From positions 47,564,714 to 47,628,713 of the forward strand of contig CM049320.1 of the NCBI GenBank assembly GCA_026874595.1: a stretch of 64,000 nucleotides of DNA, written 5' to 3'. Each line of letters opens with the position of its first letter. The first letter of the stretch is position 1. Below are positions 41,745-48,577 of this stretch, piece after piece. The notes under the pieces are model-generated. The model was given only the letters and a program-made list of their open reading frames with translations, was not told where the DNA came from and did not search any database. The position numbers and the translations under genes were made by a program. Source of the stretch: Sipunculus nudus. Lineage: Eukaryota; Annelida; Sipuncula; Golfingiida; Sipunculidae.

Positions 41745-44700
41745 TTTATCTGTTAAATTCTTAAATTTGAAAGTAAAAGCTTAAAAATTATTCTTGTTAT
41801 ATGTATTTACACTTTGAACCTCCAGACCAGCCATGTCTGGTCTCTATAGCCTTGTCTGGGTAAACGTATTAGTGATGCAACAGTGCTGTCACAAATGTAG
41901 AATCATGTGGCAACCCCTGACCCCCCCCCCCCCCCCCCCCAACCAGATATGTTGCATTACTTACATTCTTTAACCGATTGCTGTTTCCGATCTAATGTAT
42001 ACAGCTTTTCCAATCCTGAATCAAATGTTATTTTCAGATATTTAATATTTTGCAAATTTAAAAAATATATTTTTTAGAAAAAATAAATACATCTGTGTTT
42101 CTATTAAAAATCTATTTTCATATTTCAGGACTGCCTTATATCAAAACTACTCATCTAGTTTTCTTCATATTTGCCATAAATATTCCTCTATATAATTCCT
42201 AAGTACATATCAGAAATTAAGTCTGTATTATATAATTTAAAAAAGTTATGGGCCCAAACATAATGGACTTTGTAAAAAAATCAGGGAAGATATTTGGTCA
42301 CTTAAAACCAAAAATGTTAAACCTAGGGTTCTATTTTACAGTAATACAACTTAAGTTAATCAAAATTTAATTGTATACCAAAAATTAGATCAAAATCTGT
42401 TAAAATTTTTTAAATATTAGCAAAAATAAAAATTTGGTACCTTAAATTTTGCCAAAGTTTGACCATGGCATGTTTCTTTCTTGTAAGAACATTTGATTTA
42501 CTTTTCACAGTCAGTATGTATATAGATTTAATCTGTTAAAGTCTGGAGATACAATGGTTAAGGCACAGTTGCGCCACCGCCGACGCTGCCGCCGCCACAT
42601 ATAAATCTTGTTGGCGCGATAACTCAAAAAATATTTCACGGATCTTTACCAAACTTGGTATATGTATAGATATGGGTGAGAGGAAGATGCCTATTCAAAA
42701 TGCGGTCATGACCTTTACTAGGAGAGTGTCCTTGACCTTGAATAGGTCCACTTTTTGGGAAAATCTTACAAATTGTAAAATATCTCAAGAAATTTTGCAT
42801 GGATTGATCCCAAATCAAGTTGATCGAAGATCATGGATAGGGTTGTCATGTTCCAGAAACTGGTGGCGCCACCTATTATTCTCTACTTGTTTTCCTGCCT
42901 TTTAATACCCCCTAAATTGCCACTTGACAGTACTGTGAGCATTATAAGTAAAAAACTAAAAGACAGATTTCGTTTATATTTTATGCATATACATAGATAT
43001 GGGTTATGGGATGATGTTTATTTAAATTGGGGTCATGACCTTTCCTATGAGAGTAGCCTTGACCTTGAATATTCCCATATTTGGTGAAATTCACACAAAA
43101 TATTTAATATCTCAGTAAGGGATACATGGAATGATCCAAAAATCAAATTGGCTGAAGATCTTGGATAGCTTTGTCTTTTGCAGAAGACAGGTGGCGCCAC
43201 CTTATGTCGTTTGTTTGTTAAAATGATGTTAACGCAATAACTTTGTAAAATTTGAGGTACAGTCACCAAACCCACAGGATTTATGCGTCTTATCAACGGC
43301 TAGGCCAAGTTCGAACATGGATGACCTTGATGCATTTTTCAAGGTCACAGAAGCGATTATACTAAAATGATATTAGGGCAATAACTCAAAAAGAATTTGT
43401 GGTACAGTCACCAGACCTACAGTTTAGATGCATGTTATCAAGGGCTAGTCCAAGTTAGAATATGGATGACCTTGATGCATTTTTCAAGGTCACAGAGGCG
43501 ATAACACTGAAATGATGTTAACTTTAATATCTCACTGAGGGATGCATGGATTGGTCAAAAAATCAAATTGACATAAGATCTTTGATAGCATTGATTTCTG
43601 CAGAAAGTGGCGCCACCTTATGTTTTTTTCTTGATAAAATGATGTGTAAACGGAATAACTTTGTAAGAATTTGAGGTACAGTCACCAAACCCTCAAGTTT
43701 GATGCATCTTTTCAATGGCTTGGTCAGATTTGAACATGGATGACCTTGATACATTTTTTCAAGGTCACAGCAGCGATAATGTTAAAATGAAAATATAGCA
43801 ATAACTCAAAAAAAATTGTTGGTACAGTCACCAAACTTATAGGTTAGATGCATCTTATCAAGGGCTAAGTCAAGTTCAAATATGGATGACCTTGATCCAT
43901 TTTTAAAGGTCACAGAGGCAAAAATGTTAAAATGATGTTTCCTCTATAACTTCAAAAAAATTTGAGGTACAGTCACCAAACCAACAGGTTTGATGCATCT
44001 TATCAAGGGCTACAATAGGTTCAAATATGGGTGACCTTGATGTATATTTCAAGGTCACACAGGCGATAATGCTAAAATGGTATTCCCATACTTATATTTT
44101 TAAGTTGATAGATGGAAGGAACCATAGTGGCCTGTGGAGTGTCAGTCTTTGCTTCTTAGTTCAAGATTTGGGCCTATTCTTCAAGGCTGGGAGGGGGGGA
44201 TTAATTGTGTTGGGATACAATGGCACCTGCACTGATTTCACACAAAAAATTAAATTTCTTAGTAAGGGATGCATGGATTAATTCAAAACTCTAACTGACT
44301 GAAGATCTAGGATAGCTGTGTTTTCTGCAGAAGACAGGTGGCGCCACCTTTTCTTGCTTTGCACATTTTATTAACAGTACTGTAAGCAATTATAAGTCAA
44401 AAACTAATAGGCAGATTTCTGTCATCTAATGTAAATATTTATATAGACATGGGTTATGGGATGAGTTTTCATAAATCAAAAACTAACAGATAGATCTCTT
44501 TCATACTATGGATATACAAAGATATGAGTTTGGGATCAGGTATTTATAAATTTGGATTATCACCTGTACTATGATTGCAGCTTTGAATATTTCAATATTT
44601 GGTGAAAATCACACAAAATGTTGAATATTTGAATTAGGGATTCATGGATTGGTACAAAAAAACAACTGATCCAAGATCTTGAAAAGCTTTGTCTTCTATG

Positions 44701-47700
44701 GGAGTTACACACTTACACTGACAATTATCAGATCTCTCCATCTCTCTGAAATCCTCCTACATCCCTCTCTTCCTCTTTCTTTCTCCTTTTCTATATATTC
44801 TTCTCAGGCAAGTTGCTCCACACATGTATATACATTATCATAAATCATTTAATGAATATATTTCTATTTAAACATAACTATCCAATGAGAATTGCCTTCA
44901 CCTTGAATATTCCTATATTTTGTGAAAATTTGTCTCACATTCTTTAATGAAAACAACAAATATCCGCTATCTGTTGTCTTTTTCTTGTTTTTTTTTGTGC
45001 TTTTGAATACCTCCATCATTGCCACTTGAGGTATATTTAAATTTAAATTTAAAATTGAATTTAAATTAAATAAAAATTTTTTAAATTAATTTTTAATTAT
45101 CTTGGATAGTATGGAATGAGGTATATTTAAATTAAAGTCATGACCTTGACTATGTAAGTGATCTTGACCTTAAATGTCTCCGAAATGTCTCAATGTAAAT
45201 GCATGGAATGATCCCAAAATTAAATTGACAAAGGTCTTGGATAGTTTTCATTTTTAAATTTAAAAACATAAAATTAAAAAACAATTATTTTTTTTTAATT
45301 AAAAATTTTCTTTCTAAATCTTAAATTGTTTTAATTTAGACAGGATACAGATGGCACCATCTTGTAGTGTTTTCTTGCTTTTGCACCTCTTAATACCCCA
45401 CCATTGCCAATTTACAGCACTGTGTGAAAGATAAATTGAAAACTAAAGGACAGATTTCTTTCATATCATGAATATATGTATATTTAAGTTAAAAAAATTT
45501 TTTTTTAATTTTAATTTTTAAATCTTGGATTGTTTTGTCTTCTGCAGAATACAGGTGGTGCCACCTTGTGTCGTTTTCTCGTTTTTGCACCTTGTAATAC
45601 CCCACCATTGCCACTTCACAATGATAAGTTGAAAACTAATGGACAGATTTCTTTCATATCATGTATAAAGACATGGGTTACAGAATGAGATATATTTCAA
45701 TTTGGATCATGACCTCTCCTATGAGAGTGACCTTTACCTAATTATGCCCATATTTATAAGAAACCATAGTGGCTTGCCAAGTATCAGTCTCTGCATCTGA
45801 ATTCAAGATGGGATCCTATTCTTTGAGGCTGGGGGGGGGGGGGGTATTGTCTTGGGATACCTATTATCCCTTTCTTGTTTTTGTGCCGTTTTATACCCAG
45901 TCATTGCCACTTGACAGTACTGTGAGCATTATAAGTAAAAAACTAATGTGCAAATATCTTATTATGCATATACATAGATATGGGATGATGTATATTTAAA
46001 TTTAGGTCCTGACCTTTCCTATGATGTGGCCTTGATCTTGAACATTGCCATATATGGTGGAAATCACAAAAATCATAAATATCTCAATTAGGGATGCATG
46101 GATTGGATCGAAGATCTATGAAAGCTTTGTCTTCTGCAAAAGACAGACGGCACCACCTTCTGTCCTTTTCTTCTTTTTGCACCTTTTAATACCCCATCAC
46201 TGGACAGTACTGTGAGCATTGTAATTAAAATTTTAATGGACAGATTGGGCTGAAATTGTGCTTGTCCATTGATCTTCGATACCTCCTTTTTGTATTTAAG
46301 ACTGGTGGTGCCATCGTGTGGCATCCATCCATATGTTTACTTTAAGTGAAAATTTGCTCATATCTCAGGAGTGGTTCAATGTGTTGGTCTGAAATTTGGC
46401 ATGTATATCCATCTTGGAGAGTTTTGTAAAGCAGACAAGTGGCATTACCTACCTTACCATTTTCATAGTATGAATTAAAGCCCTTTTCTCAGAAATTATT
46501 CACCGTATTGGCCTTAAATTGTGCATGTCCATAGATCTTGGATACCTCTATCTTGTATTCAAGAATGTCACCACATATGTTTTGTTTGGGGTTTTTCACT
46601 GGTACCACAAATTTGGAGTCATGTCATGTCCATGGGGACCTATTCTTAAGGGGGGGGGAATTAATTAATTGTCTGGGGATACTATGGCACCAAGGTCTAA
46701 TATTTAGTTTTAATATACAATGAGGATGTCCATTTAATCTCTGTGCCTTGCTTGCCAATGTATGCGCAGCTGGTCCGTGAACAGTGAAATTAAAGCAGCA
46801 ATCCAGTTAACCTTGAGCAAACCATAATAAATCAGTGTGTGGTACAGTCAGATGAAGTGAGACTTTATCCAGTAAAATTTTATGTTGTAAACATTTGTAT
46901 ACTGGATCCACTGGCTTTATCAGCAGCAGTAAGAATTTTGTTTTGTACGCCAAGTAAACTTTTATAGAAATTAATATTTACTCATTTTGCCATCTGTGTA
47001 ACCTGTTTTGATGACTACTGAATATATTACCACATTTTTTGTGTCCTTTATATGGGCCATGGTGTGGGCGACCACCTGTTGTTAATGACTGCTTTCCCCT
47101 GTGCACGGATATTTTCCATTAAAATGTAAGGTGATTAAGTGACCATTTGCCGAACACAGCCATCAAATTTCAGTCAAATTTCACATATTTACCTGCTTTG
47201 TACAACCATTTTCTGAACAAAGTGATGATAGGCTGATAGTGACATTTGTTGTTATTGGTTACCGCAGTCAACAATAGATGATGCTGTTGGTTTACAATGA
47301 GGTTTGAATGAAACTGAGTATGAACACAAACACTGAGAATCCTTTAAGTTGTTCAATTCTGTTGATAGTAACAAATTGGATTTCAGCCAGATTCATGGGC
47401 TGTGTCTCACTTTATTATGCAAATCAAAGTTATCTGATAATAGCCAGTTATACTTGATGAAGTCTTCTTCTGTCTTACTTACCCTCGTCCCTCTGTCCGT
47501 CGATATCGCGGCCTGGTGGGTAAACTTTAAACAACAATCACGCATCTCATTTTAAGGTTTACTGACACCATAAACATGGTTTAGACATTCAGAAAATTTA
47601 TTTTTTAGGGGTCAGTATGATAAAATAAATATGGTATGTGTGGAACCTTTAATAGTGGTCATATACAACTGAGCACCATTGTGGTCTATATTTATGTACT

Positions 47701-48282
47701 GGAACCTTAAGGTGTGATCATATGCGACTGAAGTTCATTGTTGTCTATATTTATGTGCTAGAACCTGTAGTTTTGGTCATATGCAGCTTAGGGTCAATGT
47801 GGTCTATATCAAAGGGCTAGAACCATAAGTAGTGGCCAGATGCAGCTTTTGGTCATTGTGGACTATATATATGTGCTAGAACCTTTAGTGGTAACCAGAT
47901 ACAGGGTAATTGCCCATTAACCACTCATTATCTTGTCAGACAGTGTTTCCAGCAACATTTAATAGACTTTAGTTAGATAATTCTGAACTGCTGGAGTTAA
48001 TTACATCAACTTTATTAATAATACACAAAAATCAGACATTTAACTTATGTTTTATATAGTACATTTCCTCTTTCTCATATTTTCTTTCATTATACATATA
48101 GATAAGAAGATTTTTTGTTTTACAGGTTGTTGATAATGGGACTGACAGAGCTTTGCTGGAATACATATCCATCTACCAACCTGAGCAGTGCTGTGTTACA
48201 TTTGTGTCACTTTGTGCTACTGACATCCTTGTGGAGTAGCACTGGCAGGAAACCAGCAGCAAAAATAGTCAAAATGCAGTAG
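2536..48282 (+). CDS. ALG3: ALG3, Dol-P-Man:Man5GlcNAc2-PP-Dol alpha-1,3-mannosyltransferase (whole gene span, 9 exons)
   Basis: Known role: GT58-family, multi-pass ER membrane enzyme that adds the first lumenal mannose, from dolichyl-phosphate-mannose, to Man5GlcNAc2-PP-dolichol during N-glycan precursor assembly. Seen here: nine exons on one strand join to 1242 nt (413 codons plus stop), against about 438 residues for the human protein, and every junction is in phase. Family landmarks appear in order: EIDWKAYM (residues 52-59), GDTGPLVYPAG (77-87), [10 protein letters not shown] (about 138-147), RLFNDP (about 153-158), [32 protein letters not shown] (about 322-341) and [10 protein letters not shown] near the C-terminus. 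Introns (1.0 to 11.1 kb) are packed with transposons and tandem arrays. No premature stop or frameshift lies in the exons, so the gene looks functional. Identity is from recalled family sequence, not a search. Confidence 0.95.
2684..2689 (+). promoter_or_regulatory. Inferred GC-type 5' splice site of ALG3 intron 1
   Basis: GCAAGT matches the minor GC-AG intron donor consensus. Joining at this point restores the family sequence IKYTEIDW across exons 1 and 2. Using GTAAAA at 2688 instead changes the frame and meets TGA within a few codons. The intron is 10,840 bp and ends in TTTTGCAG at 13523. Confidence 0.8.
2983..4047. mobile_element. Foldback-type element whose terminal repeats are themselves hairpins
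   Basis: The left end (2983-3041) and right end (3991-4047) are inverted copies: CTTATTTCCACTCCCC ... TGCTTATTTCCACTCCCCCT on the left, and the complement on the right. Within each end the motif CTTATTTCCACTCC is followed at once by its own complement (GGAGTGGAAATAAGG), so each end can fold alone as well as with the other. The 0.95-kb interior is AT-rich and non-coding. No target duplication could be defined. Confidence 0.7.
4048..6290. other. AT-rich intron 1 sequence, nothing recognised except a (TA)n tract
   Basis: Very AT-rich between 4540 and 5400. From about 5430 to 5750 there are loose, degenerate echoes of a phrase like TGACTGCATCACCC, too weak to delimit as a repeat. No open frame resembles a known protein. 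Confidence 0.5.
5272..5351. repeat. (TA)n microsatellite
   Basis: About 80 bp of pure TA dinucleotide in ALG3 intron 1. Confidence 0.95.
6291..8045. repeat. 58-bp minisatellite, about 30 copies, ALG3 intron 1
   Basis: The unit runs from GGAAGTTCTTCATCAGATAG through TATCCTGTTCACTGACACTC to TTTGTTTGCAAGGCTTCA. Variant units recur in the same order 464 bp apart (for example the AATTTCTTC variant near 6991 and 7455), a higher-order repeat of eight units. Some copies keep a splice-acceptor-like TTTTCACAG before CTTCAGG. The unit length is not a multiple of three, and the array is not coding. Confidence 0.95.
8050..8600 (-). pseudogene. Degraded non-LTR retrotransposon (LINE) reverse transcriptase fragment
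   Basis: On the minus strand the pieces follow reverse-transcriptase order across frame changes. [17 protein letters not shown] (about 8370-8430) resembles the P-W-A-V-PIFKKGD block, LLERITAKG (about 8290-8330) the CKLLERI block, and [12 protein letters not shown] (about 8140-8180) the palm motif with the first catalytic aspartate region. At least one stop and two frameshifts are present, so it is dead. The clade is not assignable by eye. It lies in ALG3 intron 1 directly after the 58-bp array. Confidence 0.75.
8740..9830. repeat. Diverged interspersed repeat with GTCGTCCGTC start and GGTGGCGCCACC core
   Basis: It starts with a GTCGTCCGTC-rich stretch near 8770 and contains about four diverged units of roughly 200 bp, each with phrases like 'ttgttcgaatggttccagttc' and 'ggccaagttat'. 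One exact GGTGGCGCCACC lies at 9220-9231. Style and vocabulary match the other palindrome-core repeats in the window. Ends are uncertain. Confidence 0.55.
9831..10624. repeat. Intron 1 sequence with a local cluster of short direct repeats (10330-10600)
   Basis: The phrase CAGGTCAAGAGTTCACTC occurs three or four times between about 10358 and 10590, alternating with CAGTGCAGCCAGG and with two copies of CTATTTATAGCTTTGGCAGA. The first 500 bp show no structure. Confidence 0.55.
10625..11010. repeat. Palindrome-core repeat fragment (family H)
   Basis: It opens with GGGCAACTGCCTTACTCACC and continues in units of about 120 bp containing 'catcagcctgaaattgggcat' and 'acaagactgggtgcaccacc'. A longer relative with the same opening lies at 34170-34740. 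The right side is cut by the next element at 11012. Confidence 0.65.
11012..11905. mobile_element. Element B, copy 1: GTATCCGCC hairpin element with tandem core
   Basis: The left end GTATCCGCCAAAA is followed closely by GTTTTGCGGATGC, so it folds as a hairpin. The right end carries the inverted copy TTTTGGCGGATAC and finishes AGTCGCTTGTT. The core has units of about 130-150 bp with GGTGGCGCCACC at 11331 and 11608 and a variant at 11484. End hairpin, subterminal inverted repeat and tandem core together resemble non-autonomous Helentron-type elements; that class is an inference. Confidence 0.7.
12257..12337. repeat. (TA)n microsatellite, left flank of an insertion
   Basis: Pure TA running directly into the CAGTTAAAACCCGC end of the element at 12338. 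Confidence 0.95.
12338..13321. mobile_element. Pogo/Tc1-like non-autonomous element inserted in a (TA)n tract
   Basis: The left tip is CAGTTAAAACCCGC; the reverse complement of the right tip is CAGTGAACTCCCGC. Both tips abut TA. CAGTNRAACYC-type termini with a TA target are typical of pogo-like elements. It is 984 bp with no transposase frame. Inside, two diverged direct copies of about 130 bp (about 12945-13040 and 13045-13142) share TATTATCTAAGTC and GTGGTCGTGATACGG. Confidence 0.7.
13322..13392. repeat. (TA)n microsatellite, right flank of the pogo-like insertion
   Basis: Continues the TA tract interrupted at 12337, with two TTTAT interruptions. Confidence 0.9.
13524..13623 (+). CDS. ALG3: ALG3 exon 2
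   Basis: Completes Tyr50 and encodes residues 51-82 plus two bases of Val83. It contains EIDWKAYM and NGTYDY, followed by KGDTGPL; these belong to the first lumenal loop, where GT-C glycosyltransferases keep acidic residues important for catalysis. The acceptor is TTTTGCAG and the donor GTAAGT (phase 2). Confidence 0.95.
13624..14089. other. Intron 2 sequence, nothing recognised
   Basis: AT-rich, with no repeat or coding similarity that I can support. Confidence 0.5.
14090..14935 (-). pseudogene. Ty3/Gypsy LTR retrotransposon remnant (RT end, RNase H, spacer)
   Basis: Minus-strand pieces follow Gypsy pol order across frame changes. A decayed end of reverse transcriptase (about 14840-14935) is followed by the RNase H start [10 protein letters not shown] (about 14680-14720, with the first catalytic Asp), then [17 protein letters not shown] (about 14590) and [19 protein letters not shown] (about 14470-14520). 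Spacer before the integrase follows down to about 14090. Frameshifts make it inactive, and no LTRs are seen. The upstream edge meets the left end of a hairpin element at about 14932, which may have cut it. Confidence 0.85.
14932..15650. mobile_element. Element A, copy 1: TTAGCTCAGCTGAC hairpin element, right end missing
   Basis: The left end TTTTAGCTCAGCTGAC is followed at once by its complement (GTCATATGAGCTATA), then by the GGTCC and CCGT-rich run and one unit of the long (about 690-bp) core type. The usual right end with the GACCCATGGGTC palindrome is not present. Confidence 0.7.
15651..16449. other. AT-rich intron 2 sequence with a poly-C tract
   Basis: A C-tract of about 17 lies at 15750-15766. 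Nothing else is supported. Confidence 0.5.
16450..17706 (+). repeat. 47-bp array copying the ALG3 intron 2/exon 3 junction, about 26 copies
   Basis: Each unit is TTTTGACAG (or TATGATAG) followed by GTACCCTGCAGGTTTTG and TGTATG, then TTATTTTGTATACTG. The first part is the exact acceptor plus first 23 or so bases of exon 3; the rest is copied intron tail. The last unit runs into the real exon at 17684. The unit length is 2 mod 3, so using any upstream acceptor shifts the frame, and two or more extra units add a TGA. Only the last acceptor gives a full-length protein. Confidence 0.95.
17684..17831 (+). CDS. ALG3: ALG3 exon 3
   Basis: Encodes the last base of Val83 through Lys132. It begins [14 protein letters not shown], completing the conserved GPLVYPAGFVY block, and carries two hydrophobic segments (about residues 86-97 and 109-123) ending NIYRKAAK. 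The acceptor GACAG|GTACCC is the last of a tandem series; the donor is GTTTGT (phase 0). Confidence 0.95.
18090..19077 (+). repeat. 76-bp array copying the ALG3 intron 3/exon 4 junction, 13 copies before the real exon
   Basis: Copy starts are spaced exactly 76 bp apart (18090, 18166, 18242 and on to 19002), and the real exon start at 19078 continues the series. Each unit holds about 47 bp of exon 4 sense sequence (VPPY.FFF.CCASYR) and 29 bp of intron tail ending TCTATTACAG. It fills about 80 percent of the 1,246-bp intron. Copies 3-5 have GTAACACC instead of GTGCCACC at the exon start. The unit is 1 mod 3 and reading through three units meets TAG. Confidence 0.97.
19078..19238 (+). CDS. ALG3: ALG3 exon 4
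   Basis: Encodes residues 133-185 and two bases of Ser186: [18 protein letters not shown], then [12 protein letters not shown], both highly conserved in ALG3, then a hydrophobic stretch and [10 protein letters not shown]. The acceptor is the 14th and last in a 76-bp series. The donor is GTAATT (phase 2). A 55-bp exact copy of 19127-19181 lies at 29516-29570. Confidence 0.96.
19847..23257. mobile_element. Element A, copy 2: complete, with six-unit tandem core and a nested element B
   Basis: The left end TTTTAGCTCAGCTGAC forms a hairpin with GTCATCTGAGCTATA. The right end is GTCAGCTGAGC (inverted relative to the left), then GACCCATGGGTC and CACTTGTT. The core is six units of about 330-350 bp (about 19930-21900), each with 'ggacctagaatcttcattcttgac', 'ttaggtctctgttacccatat' and a site equal or close to GGTGGCGCCACC (exact at 20188, 20525 and 20860). 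Element B lies inside at 21901-23060. Confidence 0.8.
21901..23060. mobile_element. Element B, copy 2, nested in element A
   Basis: The left end GTATCCGCCAAAAC GAA GTTTTGCGGATAC is a nearly perfect hairpin. The right end is TTTTGGCAGATAC, then GTAGTCACTTGT. The core has about 130-150-bp units with exact GGTGGCGCCACC at 22217, 22366 and 22497. It is the same family as 11012-11905. Confidence 0.75.
26445..28442. mobile_element. hAT-like non-autonomous element C
   Basis: The inverted tips are CAGGCTTGGGTCAAGTACA and its near-complement at 28424-28442. ATAACAG flanks both sides (26434-26440 and 28443-28449), consistent with a target duplication; the left side has four extra bases. The subterminal regions are arrays of ACTTGT/GTACTT words. 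The interior contains runs of TATTAC. The unoccupied site can be seen in element A copy 5 near 40735. Confidence 0.75.
27215..27871. mobile_element. hAT-like MITE D nested inside element C
   Basis: The tips are TAGCGGTGGG at 27215 and CCCACCGCTA ending at 27871. Flanking 8-mers are GTTGGTAT and GTTGGTAA (7 of 8 match). YAGCGGTGGG-like tips with an 8-bp duplication are typical of hAT elements. Non-coding. Confidence 0.8.
28480..29460. repeat. Palindrome-core repeat units, diverged (family H-like)
   Basis: About six units of 120-150 bp with 'aggagtggtttgatgtatca', 'gaaattttgcat' and 'ggtggcaccacc', the last a diverged form of GGTGGCGCCACC. No clear ends. Confidence 0.55.
29516..29570 (+). pseudogene. 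55-bp exact copy of ALG3 exon 4 coding sequence in intron 4
   Basis: Every base of 29516-29570 equals 19127-19181 (from ACTCCATCTTC to GTATTCCTGTT), inside the region coding [17 protein letters not shown]. The match stops abruptly on the right; on the left one mismatch precedes two more matching bases. It is flanked by similar words, TCATAGCCAATACCAA on the left and TCATAACCAGTACCAA on the right, as if inserted into or copied between a short duplication. It has no splice sites and is not a usable exon. Confidence 0.95.
29955..30075 (+). CDS. ALG3: ALG3 exon 5
   Basis: Completes Ser186 and encodes residues 187-226. It contains [16 protein letters not shown], the conserved SVKMN block at the start of a membrane segment, followed by [12 protein letters not shown]. 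The acceptor is CCCTTCAG and the donor GTAAGT (phase 0). Confidence 0.95.
30076..31084. other. ALG3 intron 5 with the right end of an element A relic
   Basis: The right-end signature GTCAGCTGAGC ... CCCATGGGTCACAT lies at 30986-31023, preceded from about 30700 by short-core phrases ('ttccattatctgaatatctaatgca'). The left end of that element was not found. The rest of the intron shows nothing. Confidence 0.6.
31085..31290 (+). CDS. ALG3: ALG3 exon 6
   Basis: Encodes residues 227-294 and two bases of Arg295: [16 protein letters not shown], then [18 protein letters not shown], an ALG3 signature, then a membrane segment ending IIFFITRWS. The acceptor is TTCAATCAG and the donor GTTTGT (phase 2). 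Confidence 0.95.
31358..33453 (+). repeat. 23-bp minisatellite with acceptor-like motif, about 90 copies, ALG3 intron 6
   Basis: The unit is CTCACAGCAGTATCCTTGTC plus CTC, with small length variants. Each unit presents a pyrimidine-rich run then CACAG, resembling a 3' splice site. The unit has no stop in several frames, giving overlapping open frames of 581 and 620 codons (31363-33108, 31511-33373) with a 23-residue period. These lie wholly in an intron, begin and end with the array, and are judged non-coding. Confidence 0.95.
33460..34165 (-). pseudogene. L1-like LINE reverse transcriptase remnant
   Basis: Read on the minus strand, the order of L1-clade motifs is intact but broken by stops. 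[13 protein letters not shown] is at about 34110-34150, [19 protein letters not shown] at about 34030-34090, and [11 protein letters not shown] (a decayed RGVRQGCPLSP) at about 33745-33790. [14 protein letters not shown], the F/YxDD catalytic motif, is at about 33610-33655. Several in-frame stops show it is inactive. An endonuclease fragment of a similar element lies at 60380-60690. Confidence 0.85.
34170..34740. repeat. Palindrome-core repeat (family H), four units
   Basis: It opens GGGCAACTGCCTGCCTTATC, like 10625. Units of about 120-135 bp share 'caggagtgatttgacatatcagc' and 'gaaattttgcat'; one exact GGTGGCGCCACC lies at 34418-34429. Confidence 0.65.
34925..34989 (+). CDS. ALG3: ALG3 exon 7 (65-nt exon)
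   Basis: Completes Arg295 and encodes residues 296-316 plus one base of Asp317. This small exon covers the poorly conserved loop between RW and the [11 protein letters not shown] block, so it is supported by its splice sites (TTTTGTAG acceptor, GTATCC donor), by matching phases on both sides (2 in, 1 out), and by GGAIKIIR aligning with ESILSLLR of the human protein. Confidence 0.85.
35258..36580. mobile_element. hAT-like element E, related to element C in the opposite orientation
   Basis: The tips are TGGGGTCAATTC and the complement of GAAATGACCCCA. Subterminal regions are arrays of GAATTGAATTGG-type words. The middle part (about 35660-35760), when reverse-complemented, matches element C around 26985-27080 (TTTGCCTTC, TTACAGCTCAA, AAAAGCTGTAA). 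No coding capacity; target duplication unclear. Confidence 0.65.
36842..36977 (+). CDS. ALG3: ALG3 exon 8
   Basis: Completes Asp317 and encodes residues 318-361 plus two bases of Arg362. [20 protein letters not shown] followed by [12 protein letters not shown] is the most conserved stretch of ALG3. The start at 36842 (after GATGCAG) is required because the same frame has a TAA just upstream and exon 7 ends one base into a codon. A later AG (36865) was considered and rejected because it loses LFTA. The donor is GTAGGC (phase 2). Confidence 0.93.
37915..38140 (+). pseudogene. hAT transposase C-terminal (dimerisation) remnant
   Basis: The plus-strand frame reads KAALTLSN, stop, [16 protein letters not shown], the VERGFSxNK signature of the hAT C-terminal dimerisation region, then [11 protein letters not shown]. 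The element A insertion at 38147 cuts it. The same frame style resumes at about 40776 with [20 protein letters not shown], a basic tail plausible for the end of the protein. One in-frame TGA and the insertion make it inactive. Confidence 0.75.
38147..40774. mobile_element. Element A, copy 5 (long-core), complete, inserted in the hAT transposase remnant
   Basis: The left end is TTTTTAGCTCAGCTGAC with hairpin. The core has two units of about 690 bp (from about 38260 and 38950), followed by the shared AT-rich tail. The right end is CAGCTGAGCGCCGTGACCC ATGGGTCCCTTGTT. At about 40735 it keeps ATAACAGCTGAGC uninterrupted, which is the empty site of the element C insertion in copy 3. Confidence 0.85.
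41676..41742. repeat. (TA)n microsatellite
   Basis: TA dinucleotides inside the core of element A copy 4. Confidence 0.9.
41921..41941. repeat. Poly-C tract
   Basis: About 21 consecutive C, among the longest of several C or G homopolymers in the window (others near 12191, 15750, 21416, 32929, 45832 and 53970). Confidence 0.95.
42543..46480. repeat. Repeat block with GGTGGCGCCACC and paired TCAAGGTCA half-sites
   Basis: It begins at a GC-rich GCCACCGCCGACGCTGCC patch. Exact GGTGGCGCCACC sites are at 42862, 43190 and 44337. From 43220 to 44090 there are about six units of 130-150 bp, each with 'ggtacagtcaccaaac' and an inverted pair TGACCTTGA ... TCAAGGTCA (43322/43339, 43467/43484, 43741/43759, 44032/44049; one diverged at 43887). 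The remainder is diverged units and AT-rich filler. No coding. Confidence 0.7.
45030..45540. repeat. AT-rich simple sequence (ATTTAAA-type)
   Basis: Two blocks rich in ATTTAAATTTAAA and poly-A/poly-T words (45035-45110 and 45250-45330, with a third near 45485-45530). Confidence 0.7.
46481..47637. other. Intron 8 sequence, nothing recognised
   Basis: No repeat family of the window is recognised here beyond a short G tract near 46650. No coding similarity. Confidence 0.5.
47638..47905. repeat. Diverged tandem repeat, about 61-bp unit, 4 to 5 copies
   Basis: The phrases 'ggtcatatgcaactgag', 'cattgtggtctatattta' and 'tgctagaacctt' recur about every 61 bp. It lies in ALG3 intron 8, 220 bp before exon 9. 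Confidence 0.8.
48126..48282 (+). CDS. ALG3: ALG3 exon 9 (last coding exon)
   Basis: Completes Arg362 and encodes residues 363-413 plus the stop. [17 protein letters not shown] matches the conserved C-terminal block, followed by [14 protein letters not shown] (last membrane segment) and a short basic tail, [12 protein letters not shown], reminiscent of an ER-retention dilysine region but without an exact KKxx. The acceptor is TTTTTTGTTTTACAG. Confidence 0.95.
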
Positions 48283-48571
48283 CAAATTCTTGTGAAAGTA
48301 TGTTGTGTGCTTACAACTGGGTCTCTCCTCTTCATGGATGACACTTGTCTCCTATACACACAAGTCAGGATATGTGATTAGCTGTGCTGTGAAGAACAGT
48401 TTCCATACCTCACCTCTTTGTAATAATCAGTAGCCAGCTGTTATGTAAAAGCCTGTGTTTTAATGTACCAGTATTAAAGAGGTATTGATGGCTAGTGTTA
48501 TTAAATATTTTCTTTGGAGTGTTACACCTTTACATTATATATCTAGCATGAAATAGTGTCGGATAAAAGTA

Positions 48572-48577
48572 AATAAA
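48572..48577 (+). terminator. Likely ALG3 polyadenylation signal
   Basis: AATAAA 290 bp after the stop codon. An ATTAAA at 48473-48478 is an alternative. A GT-rich region does not stand out, so the cleavage site is not fixed. Confidence 0.6.

Larger units (their letters stand above)
37306..42540. mobile_element. Element A, copy 4 (long-core), split by hAT element F; right end not found
   Basis: The left end TTTTTAGCTCAGCTTACTA with its hairpin partner lies at 37306. After about 130 bp it is interrupted at 37445 by element F and resumes at 41199 with 'aaaatctcttaccatgc', then two core units (41200-41640 and about 42110-42540). The interruption falls inside the phrase 'gatatccccaaaatctc', which is known intact from copies 3 and 5. 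Confidence 0.75.
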
